Positions 1-10,756 of a stretch of 64,000 bases of DNA are shown here, in pieces. The translations under genes were made by a program, and so were the position numbers. Within the stretch, counting starts at the first letter, position 1. Each line of letters starts with the position of its first letter. This DNA is from Capronia americana (Eukaryota > Ascomycota > Eurotiomycetes > Chaetothyriales > Herpotrichiellaceae). The DNA lies in NCBI GenBank assembly GCA_016110215.1, contig JADWQD010000003.1, positions 3,348,001 to 3,412,000 on the forward strand. The letters run 5' to 3'. Under the pieces are notes generated by a model. The model saw only the letters and a list, made by a program, of their open reading frames with translations. It searched no databases and had not been told where the DNA came from.

Positions 1-1
1 T

Positions 2-616
2 GCCGATCTCCTCCAGCCTATTGCGCAGGATGTCAGCTGGCATGCATACCTCACCTATGCTGATATCTGTCGAGCGAAATACGTTGGGCAGAAGTTTGTG
101 GAAGTGTTGTGGTCCGACTTCGACCGACTCATCAAGACCACCCACGCCGTCCGAGAGGGCTCAACCCTTGCCAACAATGTGCCTCTCGACAACGGCCAGC
201 GAGCAACCATCTGCCTGCGGAAGATTATTGAGATATTGGACTTCGCACGGCATCGCTGGGCCATGCCGGAAATGCGAGAAAAGTTCGAGCAAGAATCGGC
301 CGTCCTCTTCTCCCGACTGAAAAGCCGGCAGATGGAGGTTAGTTCTTCGCAATATTCCAACCTGGCCCATGTCAACACCGGCCTGGTGGGCACGAACCCT
401 GGATACGGGCCAGGCCCAAGTCAATATGCATACGATGGACCAGTTCTCACCCAACTTCCAAGTCCTCCTATCAACCAAGACCCTGTCCGACCTGATATCC
501 AACAACAACGTATGCTCACGCCGCCGGAAGAATATCCCATGCAGTCGGGACTTTACCCTATGCCACAAGGCTCATTGCCTCGGCGCAGCTACGAGTTCCA
601 TGGCGGACGAGGTTGA
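2..616 (+). CDS. C-terminal part of a probable fungal transcription factor (5' partial)
   Basis: The frame is open from the window edge (first full codon at base 2) to a TGA at 614-616, giving 204 visible residues; the start lies outside the window. The first two thirds are helical and end in a segment resembling the last helices of the fungal-specific transcription factor domain, with the stretches DNGQRATICLRKIIEILDFA and RWAMPEMREKFEQE. The rest is a proline, glutamine and tyrosine-rich tail of the kind that often follows that domain. No DNA-binding motif is visible because the N-terminus is missing. Identification as a Zn2Cys6 regulator rests on resemblance only, and I cannot name the orthologue. 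The next gene starts 834 bases downstream on the same strand. Confidence 0.55.
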   Translation, partial: ADLLQPIAQDVSWHAYLTYADICRAKYVGQKFVEVLWSDFDRLIKTTHAVREGSTLANNVPLDNGQRATICLRKIIEILDFARHRWAMPEMREKFEQESAVLFSRLKSRQMEVSSSQYSNLAHVNTGLVGTNPGYGPGPSQYAYDGPVLTQLPSPPINQDPVRPDIQQQRMLTPPEEYPMQSGLYPMPQGSLPRRSYEFHGGRG

Positions 617-1449
617 CGCCAGTAGGCTCATTTGTCCGAACGTCCATTCAGCCATCGGCATAACCAGAAGAGTGTTGCACACAGGGTCTCGTGCTTAAGG
701 TTTCAGTTGGTCATTGTGGCGGTCCGTGGGACAACCATATCAGAATGCCAATTATCATCATGATCCTGCCCAAAAAGGGCGGTACAAGCCTGAACCAACC
801 GAGTTCAGCGAAGACGTGGGTGATCGTGGGTGTCAGCTCCCTAGAGAGGGGGCGGTGGGCGCAGGTCATCTGAGAGCACACCATGCCCACGTGTGCAGCT
901 TATTGGCCTCGAGAGGTTGCTAAACTCTGAGTTTTGAGGACACTGCGACCATGAGGCAGGGGGCTGCAGCACCAAGCGAAGCAGCTGGCACACACGTTCT
1001 CATGACCTCCCACACATGCATCCTCGACTTGACATTTATATTCCACGACAGACGCCAATTTTGATCCTGTCCTCCATTCTCCAAGCGACGACCGCACGGT
1101 TGTCAACCAACGGCTGGACGTGCTTCCCGGACTCTAGGCGCCGTTCCTGACTACCGTGGGGCTGCAGCCAGCGCCCAAGGATTCGCCCAATCAGTGCGCG
1201 TTAGGCACTCGCCTTCCTGCCGCTGCACTTGGCATTTCCGGCGCGGAATGACGTGTAGTGTCCTCGACCATTTCTCGACGCTTTTCGTTCTGCCTACTTC
1301 GACTTCAAGGTTTTACCCCCGTCGCCTGCAATAGTTCCGGTAACCCGCTTAACAAGAGGATCATTGTCACTTTTTCTTCCTTCGACCAGCAGACGCCCAA
1401 CCGTCCCCAACCCTCCCACGCCAATGCGTACTTCCGACTCCCCGGAGCC
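617..1449. other. Intergenic region: 3' end of the first gene and promoter of the endopolyphosphatase gene
   Basis: No coding sequence is supported here. A CCAAT box lies at 1187-1191, about 260 bases before the endopolyphosphatase start, and a pyrimidine-rich leader precedes the ATG. Short frames on both strands look like chance openings. Confidence 0.5.
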
Positions 1450-3532
1450 ATGGTCCGCGTCGCTCTCGGGCTCCTGCTTTGCGCAGCCTGCGCAACAGCA
1501 GCACCTCCGAATATCCCTGGGACAGGCGACAGCTTACAACAAGTGATTGTCGATCCGTCAATATCAAAGGCACAGCCTGCGCCGCGGAAGCTACGTGGCA
1601 GGTTTCTGCACATCACAGGTGACTGCGGCACAGCCCCCCGCCTTCATTGATCCTTATTTGACTTTCTCCTTAGACATCCACCCCGATCCCTTCTATAAAT
1701 CCCACTCCGACCCTGCAGAGTTATGTCACTCGGGTAAAGGCCCGGCTAGAAAATTTGGAGCGGAACTGACGGACTGCGATGCACCCATCAGTCTGGTCAA
1801 CGCCACCTTTAAATGGATCGAGGAAAACCTGAAGGACGAGATCGATTTCGTCATATGGACGGGCGACTCCGCCCGGCACGACAACGATGAGCGGCTCCCT
1901 CGATCAGACAGTCAGGTCCTCAAGCTCAACCGACTCATCGTCGACAAGTTTGTCGATACCTTCGGAAAGCCGGACAATGTCGACGACCCTGACCCAACCA
2001 ATGACTTCGTCGTTCCAATTGTCCCTACCTTTGGGAACAACGATATCCTCCCACATAACATTTTCACTCCCGGCCCAAACAAATGGACGCGGGCGTACCT
2101 CACGGTCTGGGACCGATTTGTTCCCCAGGCACAGCGGCATTCCTTTGCAAGAGGTGGTTGGTTTTTTACAGAGGTGATACCCGACAAGCTGGCGGTTGTC
2201 AGCTTGAACACGCTGTATTTTTTCGATTCAAATTCTGCCGTGGATGGTTGCGACCTGAAGTCGGAGCCCGGTTACGAGCATATGGAGTGGCTCCGGATCC
2301 AACTGCAGTTCCTGCGGATGCGAGGGATGAAGGCTATCTTGATCGGCCATGTTCCGCCGGCAAGGACAGAGAGCAAACAGAATTGGGACGAGACCTGCTA
2401 CCAGAAATATACCCTCTGGATGCGTCAGTACCGCGACGTGATTATTACCTCGATTTTTGGGCACATGAACATCGACCACTTCATGTTCCAGGACGTCAAG
2501 GACTTGAAGTACAGATTTAAGATCAAAGGAATCAATGACAAATCTGACCCCGCAAAACGAGTGCGGCCGCGATCAAGCGACGGCACCTTTACGACCTCCG
2601 CAAAGGCGCAATACTTGAACGAATTGCGATCCGGGTGGTCAGAACTACCTGCGCCGCCGGCGGGCGCCATCTTTGATCCATCTGTTGGGGATGGCGACCT
2701 TGAGGATGCCAACGAGAAGGCATCGGGCGACAACAAAGAGCTGGAGAAGTACCTGAAGTCAATCGGTGGACCTTGGGCCGAAAGATTCAGCCTTTCATTG
2801 GTATCCCCAAGCGTGGTTCCCAATTTCTTCCCAACTTTGCGGGTGATGGAGTACAACATCACCGGGCTGGAAAACGAGCATCCTGCGGAAGGGCCGATTG
2901 GAGAACCTGCAGAAGTTTTCGCCGAGGATATGTTTGGAGGGAAGATTACTGAGCTGGACGACGAAGATGATGACGATGACGATGAAGATGACACTGAGAT
3001 CGACTCGGACAAAGGGGCACATGAAGCCAAAAAGAAACACAAAAAAGGCAAGAAGAAGAAGAAGCCCAAGAAACCCCCATTTCCCGTGCCGAAGCCTCCC
3101 TCGAATACCTCACCACCCGGCCCAGGCTTTTCTCCACAACCACTTTCCCTGCTGTCATTCACACAGTACTATGCCAACTTGACCCAGATCCACGAGCAAA
3201 TCCGATCAGACAAGAAGCACCACCATAACCCCGAAAAACACTTCAAGTACAAAGTCGAGTATGCCACCAACGACGACAAGTACTACAAGATGAAGGACTT
3301 GACACTCCGATCGTGGCTGGACCTTGCTGAGAGGATGGGGCGTAATTCATTGAAAATAAAAGATCAAGCTGATGACCCTGAATTAGTGGAAGAGCATGAG
3401 ACCGAAATCGCTGATAAGGTTGATGATAGACGCAAGACCAGGAAGGTGAAGAACCGCCTATGGAAAGAATTTATCAAGAGGGCTTATATCCATACTAAGC
3501 CTGACGAGGAGATTGACCAAGAGTTTGGGTGA
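1450..3532 (+). CDS. PPN1: Vacuolar endopolyphosphatase (Ppn1-type calcineurin-like phosphoesterase)
   Basis: Two exons, 1450-1618 and 1674-3532, are joined by a 55-nt intron (GTGACT..TTAG); the protein is 675 aa. The splice restores the catalytic motif ITDIHPDP (Asp57, His59), which the unspliced frame lacks. Further metallophosphoesterase motifs are WTGDSARHD, FGNNDILPHN, GHVPP and GHMNIDHF. Residues 1-18 form a hydrophobic leader expected to be a signal sequence or signal anchor. The family cleaves long inorganic polyphosphate chains internally in the vacuole. After the catalytic domain, at about residues 485-525, a run of Asp/Glu is followed directly by a run of Lys; a conserved C-terminal region containing KYKVEYATNDDKYYKMKDLT follows. 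Family length and motif order agree with yeast Ppn1 (674 aa). Confidence 0.93.
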
Positions 3533-4222
3533 CGGTCGCTGGGTCTCCAGCTGTCGGGCTTTTATTCTTATTGTACTTTAGCAGGCGACTTTGATACTTG
3601 ATGATTTGGACTGAAGACGCCGATGGGGCACCGTAGGACCTGATGACACCAATGATTTAATGGCTTTCCTTCACGACACTTTGCTCAGACTAGGCCTGAT
3701 GGCTATGCAGCGGCCGTGATGCTATATTTGAAGCCTTTCCATCTCTCTCCAGCACGAAAGGATTGGCACTCTCGGTAACCGGGAGACTGACCTTTTAATC
3801 ACTCTGGGCAAGCCTGCTTGAATAATGCCCCTTCTGAGTCCGGCCATTTAAAATCCAAAATACCAGGGAATCGCAACGATTTGTCTCTTCCTCCGTACGA
3901 GGTATCAAAGAGCCGGTAGTACTTCAATTCAGGTCCCGCCCAAGAAAGCGGGGCGTTTCTCGGAGCCAGTCACGTGGTGGGATTGACAGCGCTACGTACC
4001 GGTCTAATAGGGAACAGTCACAGCAGTCGGACTCCACCAACTGAACAACATCCAGTCCTCGTACTGATATCGTCCCTGTGACGAGTTATCATGCAATAAC
4101 GACCACCATCCACCATTCGCAATCCACCAAGCCGACATTACCGCAGTGCGCCATTAGTCCACCCCCGGCAAAGTACGACGATTCTGAACGGATCTGATCT
4201 GTCTGATCTGTGATCCAAATCC
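3533..4222. other. Intergenic region between PPN1 and VPS25
   Basis: This holds the PPN1 3' end and the VPS25 promoter. A CACGTG palindrome lies at 3971-3976. No gene is seen. Confidence 0.5.
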
Positions 4223-4870
4223 ATGGCAAATCCAGAGGAGCAATCCACCACCACCACAACCACAACACCAGAAGTACAACCCCAAGTCCAAACCTCGTCC
4301 TCGTTGTCGTCCTCGACAGTCCCATCCGCGCTCTTCCCCAAATCATACGCCTTCCCGCCGTTCTTCACGCTCCAACCGACCGCGCAGACCCGCCACGCCC
4401 AACTGGTCAAATGGTCGCTGCTCACGCAGCGCTACTGCCGCCACCACCGCCTGTGGAAGCTCCGCTTCCCGGACGCGCTCGCCACGCCGCTCTTCCACAA
4501 CCAGGCGCTCAACAAGCGGTTGTCGCTCCGCGACGCCCGCGCCGTCATCGACTTCATGGCCAGCAGCGCCGAGGGGGACGGGCGCGCCGAGTGGATTACT
4601 GGCGGAGGCGCGGGGGAGAAAGTCGAGGCGTGGATCTGGTGGCGGAGGCCCGAGGAGTGGGGGGCCTTGATCGCCGAGTGGGTCGAGGGGACGGGCCAGA
4701 AGGGCGTCGTCCTCACGCTGTATGAGTTGGTCGAGGGCCAGGAGACCGAGGGCCAGGAGTTCTGGGGCTTGGATCCCGAGGTGTTGCGGAGGGGGTTGGC
4801 CTCGTTGGTGAAGAAGGGGAGGGCCCAGGTCTTTGGCGCCGAGGACCAGATGGGCGTCAAGTTCTTTTGA
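4223..4870 (+). CDS. VPS25: ESCRT-II complex subunit Vps25
   Basis: Single exon encoding 215 aa. Vps25 is the two-copy subunit of ESCRT-II, which links ESCRT-I to ESCRT-III during sorting of ubiquitinated cargo into multivesicular endosomes. A Thr/Ser-rich N-terminal tail of about 40 residues, longer than in yeast, is followed by the hallmark PPFFTLQP (the segment that contacts Vps22/Vps36). Next come QLVKWSLLTQRYCRHHRLW and two winged-helix domains with the typical aromatic WIWWRRPEEW, GVVLTLYEL and a C-terminal KKGRAQVF, MGVKFF. Length fits the family (about 200 aa). The ATG lies in a CCATGG context. Confidence 0.93.
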   Translation: MANPEEQSTTTTTTTPEVQPQVQTSSSLSSSTVPSALFPKSYAFPPFFTLQPTAQTRHAQLVKWSLLTQRYCRHHRLWKLRFPDALATPLFHNQALNKRLSLRDARAVIDFMASSAEGDGRAEWITGGGAGEKVEAWIWWRRPEEWGALIAEWVEGTGQKGVVLTLYELVEGQETEGQEFWGLDPEVLRRGLASLVKKGRAQVFGAEDQMGVKFF

Positions 4871-5182
4871 TGACGAGGCGAGGCGAGGCGAGAAAGAAAG
4901 ACGCGCTGAAAGCGCCGAGGACTCAAAACAGTGTTGGTCACGCGGCTCTTCTGACGAGGCTCGAGTCCAGCTGACGGTTCAGCAAAATCATTGATGAACT
5001 ATGGACTAAATGTGCAGTACGACTAACTGGGCGTTGTCCAAGTCCAGTTCCAAGTCAAATCTATCCGACCGTCGCTATTCAAAGGCCACTTTGGCCAAAC
5101 GCTCATCCTATCGTGGCAAGTCGATACAGTCATGAAACATCAATCATCCTCGGCGAACCCTACTCCCCCACGTCATCACCCA
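4871..5182. other. Convergent 3' region between VPS25 and the BRCT gene
   Basis: About 310 bases separate the stop codons of two genes that face each other. A short direct repeat of GAGGC units lies just after the VPS25 stop. No gene is seen. Confidence 0.5.
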
Positions 5183-7832
5183 TCACAGCTCATACGGCTT
5201 CGTCGGACGCAACTGTTGGGACATGGCGGTCTCGAGGATCCAATCCGTCTTGACAATTTTGGCCACTTTGCGGCTCCCCTCGACCATCTCTCGGAACCGC
5301 AACAAGAGGCTCTGGTTGGTCTTGCTCTCATCGCTCAGCAAATACACGTCGTTGTTGGCATCTGTGTCTGTCGTGGCCTCGCTGTCTGCTCGTCCCGATG
5401 GTACCGTTGTGCCTTTGCGATTCTTCCACAAGATACATCGCCCACCGTTGGCTTCTACAATGGCTTTGAAAGTTTCAAAGCCGCCCGTAATCTGCTCCAT
5501 GCAGTAAATACACCGACCCTGAAGCAGCTGATTGGCGTTCTTCTCAGCCCGCTTGCGAGAGTCCTTGAGGGAGATATGAAACTTCTTCTCGTTCGCCGTG
5601 TCCTTGAGCAGGTAATCCTCAGGATCGACCAACCTACCCTCCTCCAGGCAAGCGTCGATGAAATCAGTCGATATGACCAGGGGAGCGTAAGCAAGAGCGG
5701 TGACGAACTTCATGGTTCGGACGATATGCGGAGCCGCAAGATGTGTGGCCTTGTGGGGGTCTGTTGTAATCAAGATTCCGAAGCTGCGGAGTCGTTTCTG
5801 CAGCGTGTTAGTGAAAGAAGCGGAAGAACAAGAAGGGACGGATACTTGCCCTGTCACGATCTTCGTCTGTCGGCTTGCTCACCCACTTGTCGTACTTGGA
5901 AATGACGAGCCGCATCTGCGGAGCATCGGTGCTGCGCTTGAGTTTCTTTGCATCACCATCGTCGGACGTTTCGGCGTCGTCCATCTCTTCCATGGATCGT
6001 TTTCGACCGAGCTCGATTCGCTCCGGGTCAGACTTTCGCCTCCCGCCGTAGATAACACCGCCTTTTCGCTTTGTCTCCTTTTCGTAGAGGGCAATATCTT
6101 CGGCGGCCAGGTGCAGCCGGGACGCTGCAACCTCTTTTGACTTGCGACTGTTGGTCGTCGACGGTGTGACGTTCTCCTTGCCAGGGGCGGTGACTCTGGA
6201 GGGTGCTGGGGTTCGGGGTGTCTTAGGTATTTGTTCGCTCTTGACCCTTCTTGCAGACGGCGCGTGGAATGCGTCCTGCTTTGCTTGCGCCATTGGCTTA
6301 GTGGCCGGAGAATCAGTCGCGTCAGTGCCTTCGTCAGGGAAGAAATTCTGCTCAAGGACGCCACGGTCCAATTGCGTGTGGCCACAAACATCGCCAAGGT
6401 TTGTGCGCTGGGGAAAATGGGTGTATCTCTTGTCGGTTATGCTCTGCATCTTCCAGCGAGCATAGCTCTCTTCCAGCCAAAGATGATTAATGACGTGCAC
6501 ACCCCATTCGCGGGCGGCGGCACATTTTTCGCTTGTATCGTGGGCCGTAATGAGATGAGTGTTGTCCTGCTTGAGGGTTTTCGTACACTTGGCACCTGTG
6601 GCAGTGATGAGATTCTCCAGGTATGATCTGGCGTCTCCACTGTAGTTTGAGAGACTTATCAGCAAGCCTGGGAAGCCAGGAAGACCTTCCTTTGCGACCG
6701 GGTAGTGCAACATGCGCCGCATCGGAGAGGTCCACTGGTCAGTCTGGATCAAGAAGTAGAGCCAGGCCAGATTCCCGACGTCTTTCCCTGCCCTCGAAGC
6801 GGTTTTATAGTCTCGTCCCTCCCGGTATTTGCAAATATACATGTCAGCCTTTGAGACGGACTCTGTCACTTTGCCACCACCGGTAGTAATAAGCGCATTC
6901 AAGATGCCACGAAGATATGGTGAAATGCCCAAATCAGTCGCAAGCATCACCTCCTTATTCTTGAAGACCTTTTCCAGCTTGCGGGATGCAGTAGGTTCTT
7001 GCCCAGACTGTGTTGGATCGGGGTGTAGGGCGCCTTCCACCGGAGTCTTGCGCTTTCCCATGGGTGGCTTGTTGATGGACTTTAAGATCTCGGGGTCCGG
7101 GAGTAGATAAGGGTGTTCATCAATCTTCCTCCCAAGTTTCAGACAGTCATCTACCCAGTGAGGAAGTACAACCTTGGCACCGAGCTTCTTCTTCTCCGCC
7201 ACGTCTGCGGTTTCTGAATCCATTGACAGGGATACAATATGGGTGACTTGGCTCGTCAGCTTGGAAGACCAGAGACCTCCCATTGCCAGTACTCCGCCAG
7301 CGATTGCATCTGCATCGCCCGGCGGCAGATCGGCAATACACACACAGACGTCGGACATGAAGTAGCGAGGGTCAGGGCTGTACTGCCGAGGGTTGGGAAG
7401 TTTTCTTTTTGCAAGGCTATGTTGGACCCAGGTCGGCTTGACGACGGGGATGAGAGCGGCGGAGCAGGCATTGTAGTCAGGAAAATCGGAGGTGTCCGAG
7501 ATGACATGCGTGATCTCTTTAAGGTCGAGGTTCTCTTCGGGGTACCTGGCAATCATTGCCTCGCCATCGTGCAGCCTCAGCATGTCAGCCATCTGTCCCA
7601 ATTAGTCCGGATCTCCTGAACGCGTCGTCGTACACACCGTCGCGGCTTCCTTCTCCGAAAAGGTCGCCGTACACACAAGAGCGAAGCTGCATTGCACAAA
7701 GAGGCCAGACTTCTTCACCTCGTTCACGGCCTCGTGGCTATCCATGTCAGCGGTGGCGGCTGTGGTGGTAGTGGTGGCAGCGACAAGGTTGCGAAAAATA
7801 CCGGCGCACGTGTCAAGGATGGAGTTGGACAT
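5183..7832 (-). CDS. brc1: Multi-BRCT genome-stability scaffold, Brc1/Rtt107 family
   Basis: Exons on the minus strand are 7832-7638, 7592-5850 and 5797-5183; the protein is 850 aa. Intron 1 (45 nt) is GT..AG. Intron 2 (52 nt) uses a GC donor (AGG followed by GCAAGT), the only choice that keeps frame. The N-terminal half has four BRCT-like repeats ending in the usual Trp-containing helix: VKPTWVQHSL, VLPHWVDDCLKLGR, NLAWLYFLIQ and VINHLWLEESYARW. A basic, disordered linker follows, and then a C-terminal BRCT pair after the second intron (LRSFGILITTDPHKATHLAA..; ending KTDWILETAMSQQ). In yeasts Brc1/Rtt107 binds gamma-H2A through this last pair and recruits Slx4 and Smc5/6 at stalled forks. 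Length and the 4+2 layout match the family. Confidence 0.88.
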
Positions 7833-8578
7833 GGACTACAAATAGTGAGCTACATCAATGTGGTATACCACAGTACTCGGTATGCAGGCTGCAATTGACG
7901 TGAATCGTGAGTGAGAGAAGAGGAACGCGCTTGTGGAGGCAACGCGTCACGTTTCTATCGGCAAATGACTGGCGCCAAATCACGTGTCGAATCGAGAACG
8001 AGGCCGATTAAAGGATTTTATTGTTTTCCATTCTCGAGATCTTGGGCGACAACCTATGCGCAGAATGGGGTAAAATCAATCCTTAGTCTGCGTATTCCTT
8101 CATTGAATCTTCCTACTAGGTGAGAAGACCTTGGGGATTTCCAGAACCGACCAGAGGCGCATCATCTCGTCCCAGCAATCGTCAGCCTCTCATCTCATCG
8201 CTCTCAGCTCACTGTTACTGGGGTTGAACATTAGTCGAGGATTCATCACTTACGCACGGAACAGTTGGTCTCTGCTCTCTGATCACTGGTGAACAGGTAG
8301 ACAACACACGTTCCTTCAAAATGTGGCCCAGATCCGATGCACGGCTGGGACCTCGGCAATTCCTCCCACCATCTGCAACTGCTCGCGCTGGCTAACTCGC
8401 GGTAGACTTTAGTGTAACTTGTCGACGCTGAGCCTTGCATCCTCGGCACATTTGTGCTCTGGGGGTTGAGGTTGTACTTACCTGTCTGTGAGAGTCGAAT
8501 TCATACGATCCCTGTCCTCCTCTTTCATACCACATGAGATCCTTGCGGTGATATTTCCACTCCCATTCACTACGCACA
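7833..8578. other. Divergent promoter region, brc1 (-) and alpha/beta hydrolase (+)
   Basis: The 746 bases between two divergent starts contain a CACGTG palindrome at 7981-7986. No gene is supported. Confidence 0.5.
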
Positions 8579-9996
8579 ATGTCGTCGTTCGACATTGTCG
8601 AGCACACGATCCCCTGCCAACACATTCGCGAATACCCCCGAGCCACAGCCGACGCCCAAGAGGCCGTCCTCCATCTCGCAGTCAAGCAATACATCCCCAA
8701 AGACAACCGGGATCCCCAGCCTGGCGACGTCACCATCATCGGCGCTCACGCCAACGGGTTCCCTAAAGAGCTGTACGAGCCGCTCTGGGACGACATCCAT
8801 GCGCGGTCAAAAAAACATGGCTTCCGCATACGGAGTATATGGATCGCCGACGTCGCGCAGCAAGGTCAAAGCAGTGTGCTGAATGAACGGCTGCTAGGGA
8901 ACGATCCGGGGTGGAACGACCACCCCAGGGATCTGCTCCTGATGATCAATCTGAAGAGACATCTCATGCCCCGGCCCATCATTGGCATTGGCCATTCCAT
9001 GGGAGGCAGCCACTTGTGAGTAGGGCGGGGCCCTTTTTCTACGCTCTGATCGCAACGACCAAACCATTCTACTCTCCTGTCCTGTCGTTTCCTCTCCTGT
9101 AGCGTACTGACACGCATCCCTGCAGAGTCAACCTCGCGTATATGCACCCGCGCCTGCTGTCGACCCTCGTGCTCCTCGACCCCGTCATCCAGATCTACTC
9201 CTCCGTAGCGCCCCACGCAGGCCCCTCGCCCGCCCGCCTATCCACCTTCCGCCGGCAAGTATGGCCATCTCGCTCCGCCGCAGCATCCTCCTTCGCGGCG
9301 TCGAAGTTCTACCAAGCATGGGACCCGCGAGTCCTGGACCGGTGGGTAAAATACGGACTCCGAGACATGCCCACGCTCCTACACCCGGACACGGAGACGG
9401 ACTCGTCAAAGGATAAAGGCGGCGACGGCGGCCCAAAAGTCACGCTCACAACCCCCATGCCCCAAGAAGTCTTCACCTTCCTGCGACCCAACTACGAAGG
9501 CTACGGCCACGACGGCCGGCCCATCAATCGCAAGACACACCCGGACTTGAATCCCGCCCTCCCCGCCACTTACCCATTCTACCGCGCCGAAGGGCCACAG
9601 ACGTTTTACCGCCTCCCCGAACTGCGCCCCTCAGTGCTGTACATCTTCGGCGGCAAGTCCGACGTCGGCACTCCCGACGCGTGTAAAGACAAGATGGATC
9701 TCACCGGCGTGGGGGTCGGCGGATCCGGCGGCGCGGCGGCAGGACGGGTCTCCAGCGTCGTGTTCGAGGACATTGGCCATCTGATCGCCATGGAGGCGGT
9801 CGACCGCGCGGCAGACCACTCTGCCCAATGGATCGGGCGGGAGATGGAGGTGTGGCGCAAGGATGAGGACGAACATCTGCGGACATGGACACACGCCAAG
9901 TCTCTGGTCGAGAAGCAGAGCATCGATGACGAGTGGAAGAAGATGATCGGTGGTCCATATGAGCGGCCGAAGAAGTCCAGTGACGCGAAGTTATAG
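8579..9996 (+). CDS. Peroxisomal alpha/beta hydrolase, MpaH/Lpx1-like
   Basis: Exons 8579-9015 and 9126-9996 are separated by a 110-nt intron (GTGAGT..CAG); the protein is 435 aa. The N-terminal region with VTIIGAHANGFPKELYEPLW and the nucleophile elbow GIGHSMGGSH (Ser140) place it in the alpha/beta hydrolase family. That family includes yeast peroxisomal lipase Lpx1, the mycophenolic acid acyl-CoA hydrolase MpaH and host-toxin biosynthesis protein AKT2. A late His in EDIGHLIAMEA is the likely catalytic histidine. The protein ends in AKL, a type 1 peroxisomal targeting signal. A lipase or acyl-CoA hydrolase role inside peroxisomes is therefore likely, but the substrate cannot be read from the sequence. 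Splicing joins GGSH to LVNLAYMHP without loss. Confidence 0.88.
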
Positions 9997-10756
9997 CGTG
10001 AGGGTGAACGTTCCACACTACCATAAATGTATATAAATGCATACATGCATAGATAGATACATGCACGCCATTGTTGGAATTGCCAGCCATCGAGAGAACG
10101 GAACGAGGGAGTCGTCTGAAAGGGAGACAGACCACTTACACGGGACGCATATACAGTACCTTTTGCGTCCTAGTCCGGCATCTAGGATAATGGATACATA
10201 GATACATGAATATAAAGATATGAATACAAGTGTATAAGAGAGTTTGACAAAACGAAACGATCCCACATTCACTAATACATATAATGCTGCCTAACCTTTG
10301 AGGGTCGCACATGGCATCCAGCGATGTAAGTGGCCTGCAAATACGCATGCCTATACCTAAACCTGGACCTAGACCTACACCCAAAGGTCCTACACGGAGT
10401 ACTATTGTAGTAACCTTACTTGCAAGTACACGTATATATACATACGTACATACGTGCCGCGTGAAATTTAAATCGAGCCAAACTCGGTTGATGCTCTTTG
10501 ACACCTTCTTCGACCTTTTCCGCCTTTACCCTACCTACATACGAGGCAGAGGGCTATGCATTCCTCTCTCCTTTTGCTTTCGCTTTGATATATACAGTAA
10601 TATCAAGGGTGGGCGGTTCGCCCTCGCGCAAAGCAGCAGGGAAGACTAGACACACACACAATTCAGCCACCGGAACAAACAGACAGTTCGGTTCGGTTCG
10701 GTGGCGTCCGAAAAGGACCAATGTATCATACAAAATCGAACATTCATATACAGTCG
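9997..10756. other. Convergent intergenic region with ATACAT-rich tracts
   Basis: This lies between two stop codons. It holds repeated ATACAT/ATAGATAC-type units at about 10022-10075, 10190-10235 and 10434-10460. A CA repeat lies near 10650 and a GGTTC repeat near 10690. These look like AU-rich 3' UTR and simple sequence; no gene is seen. Confidence 0.45.
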
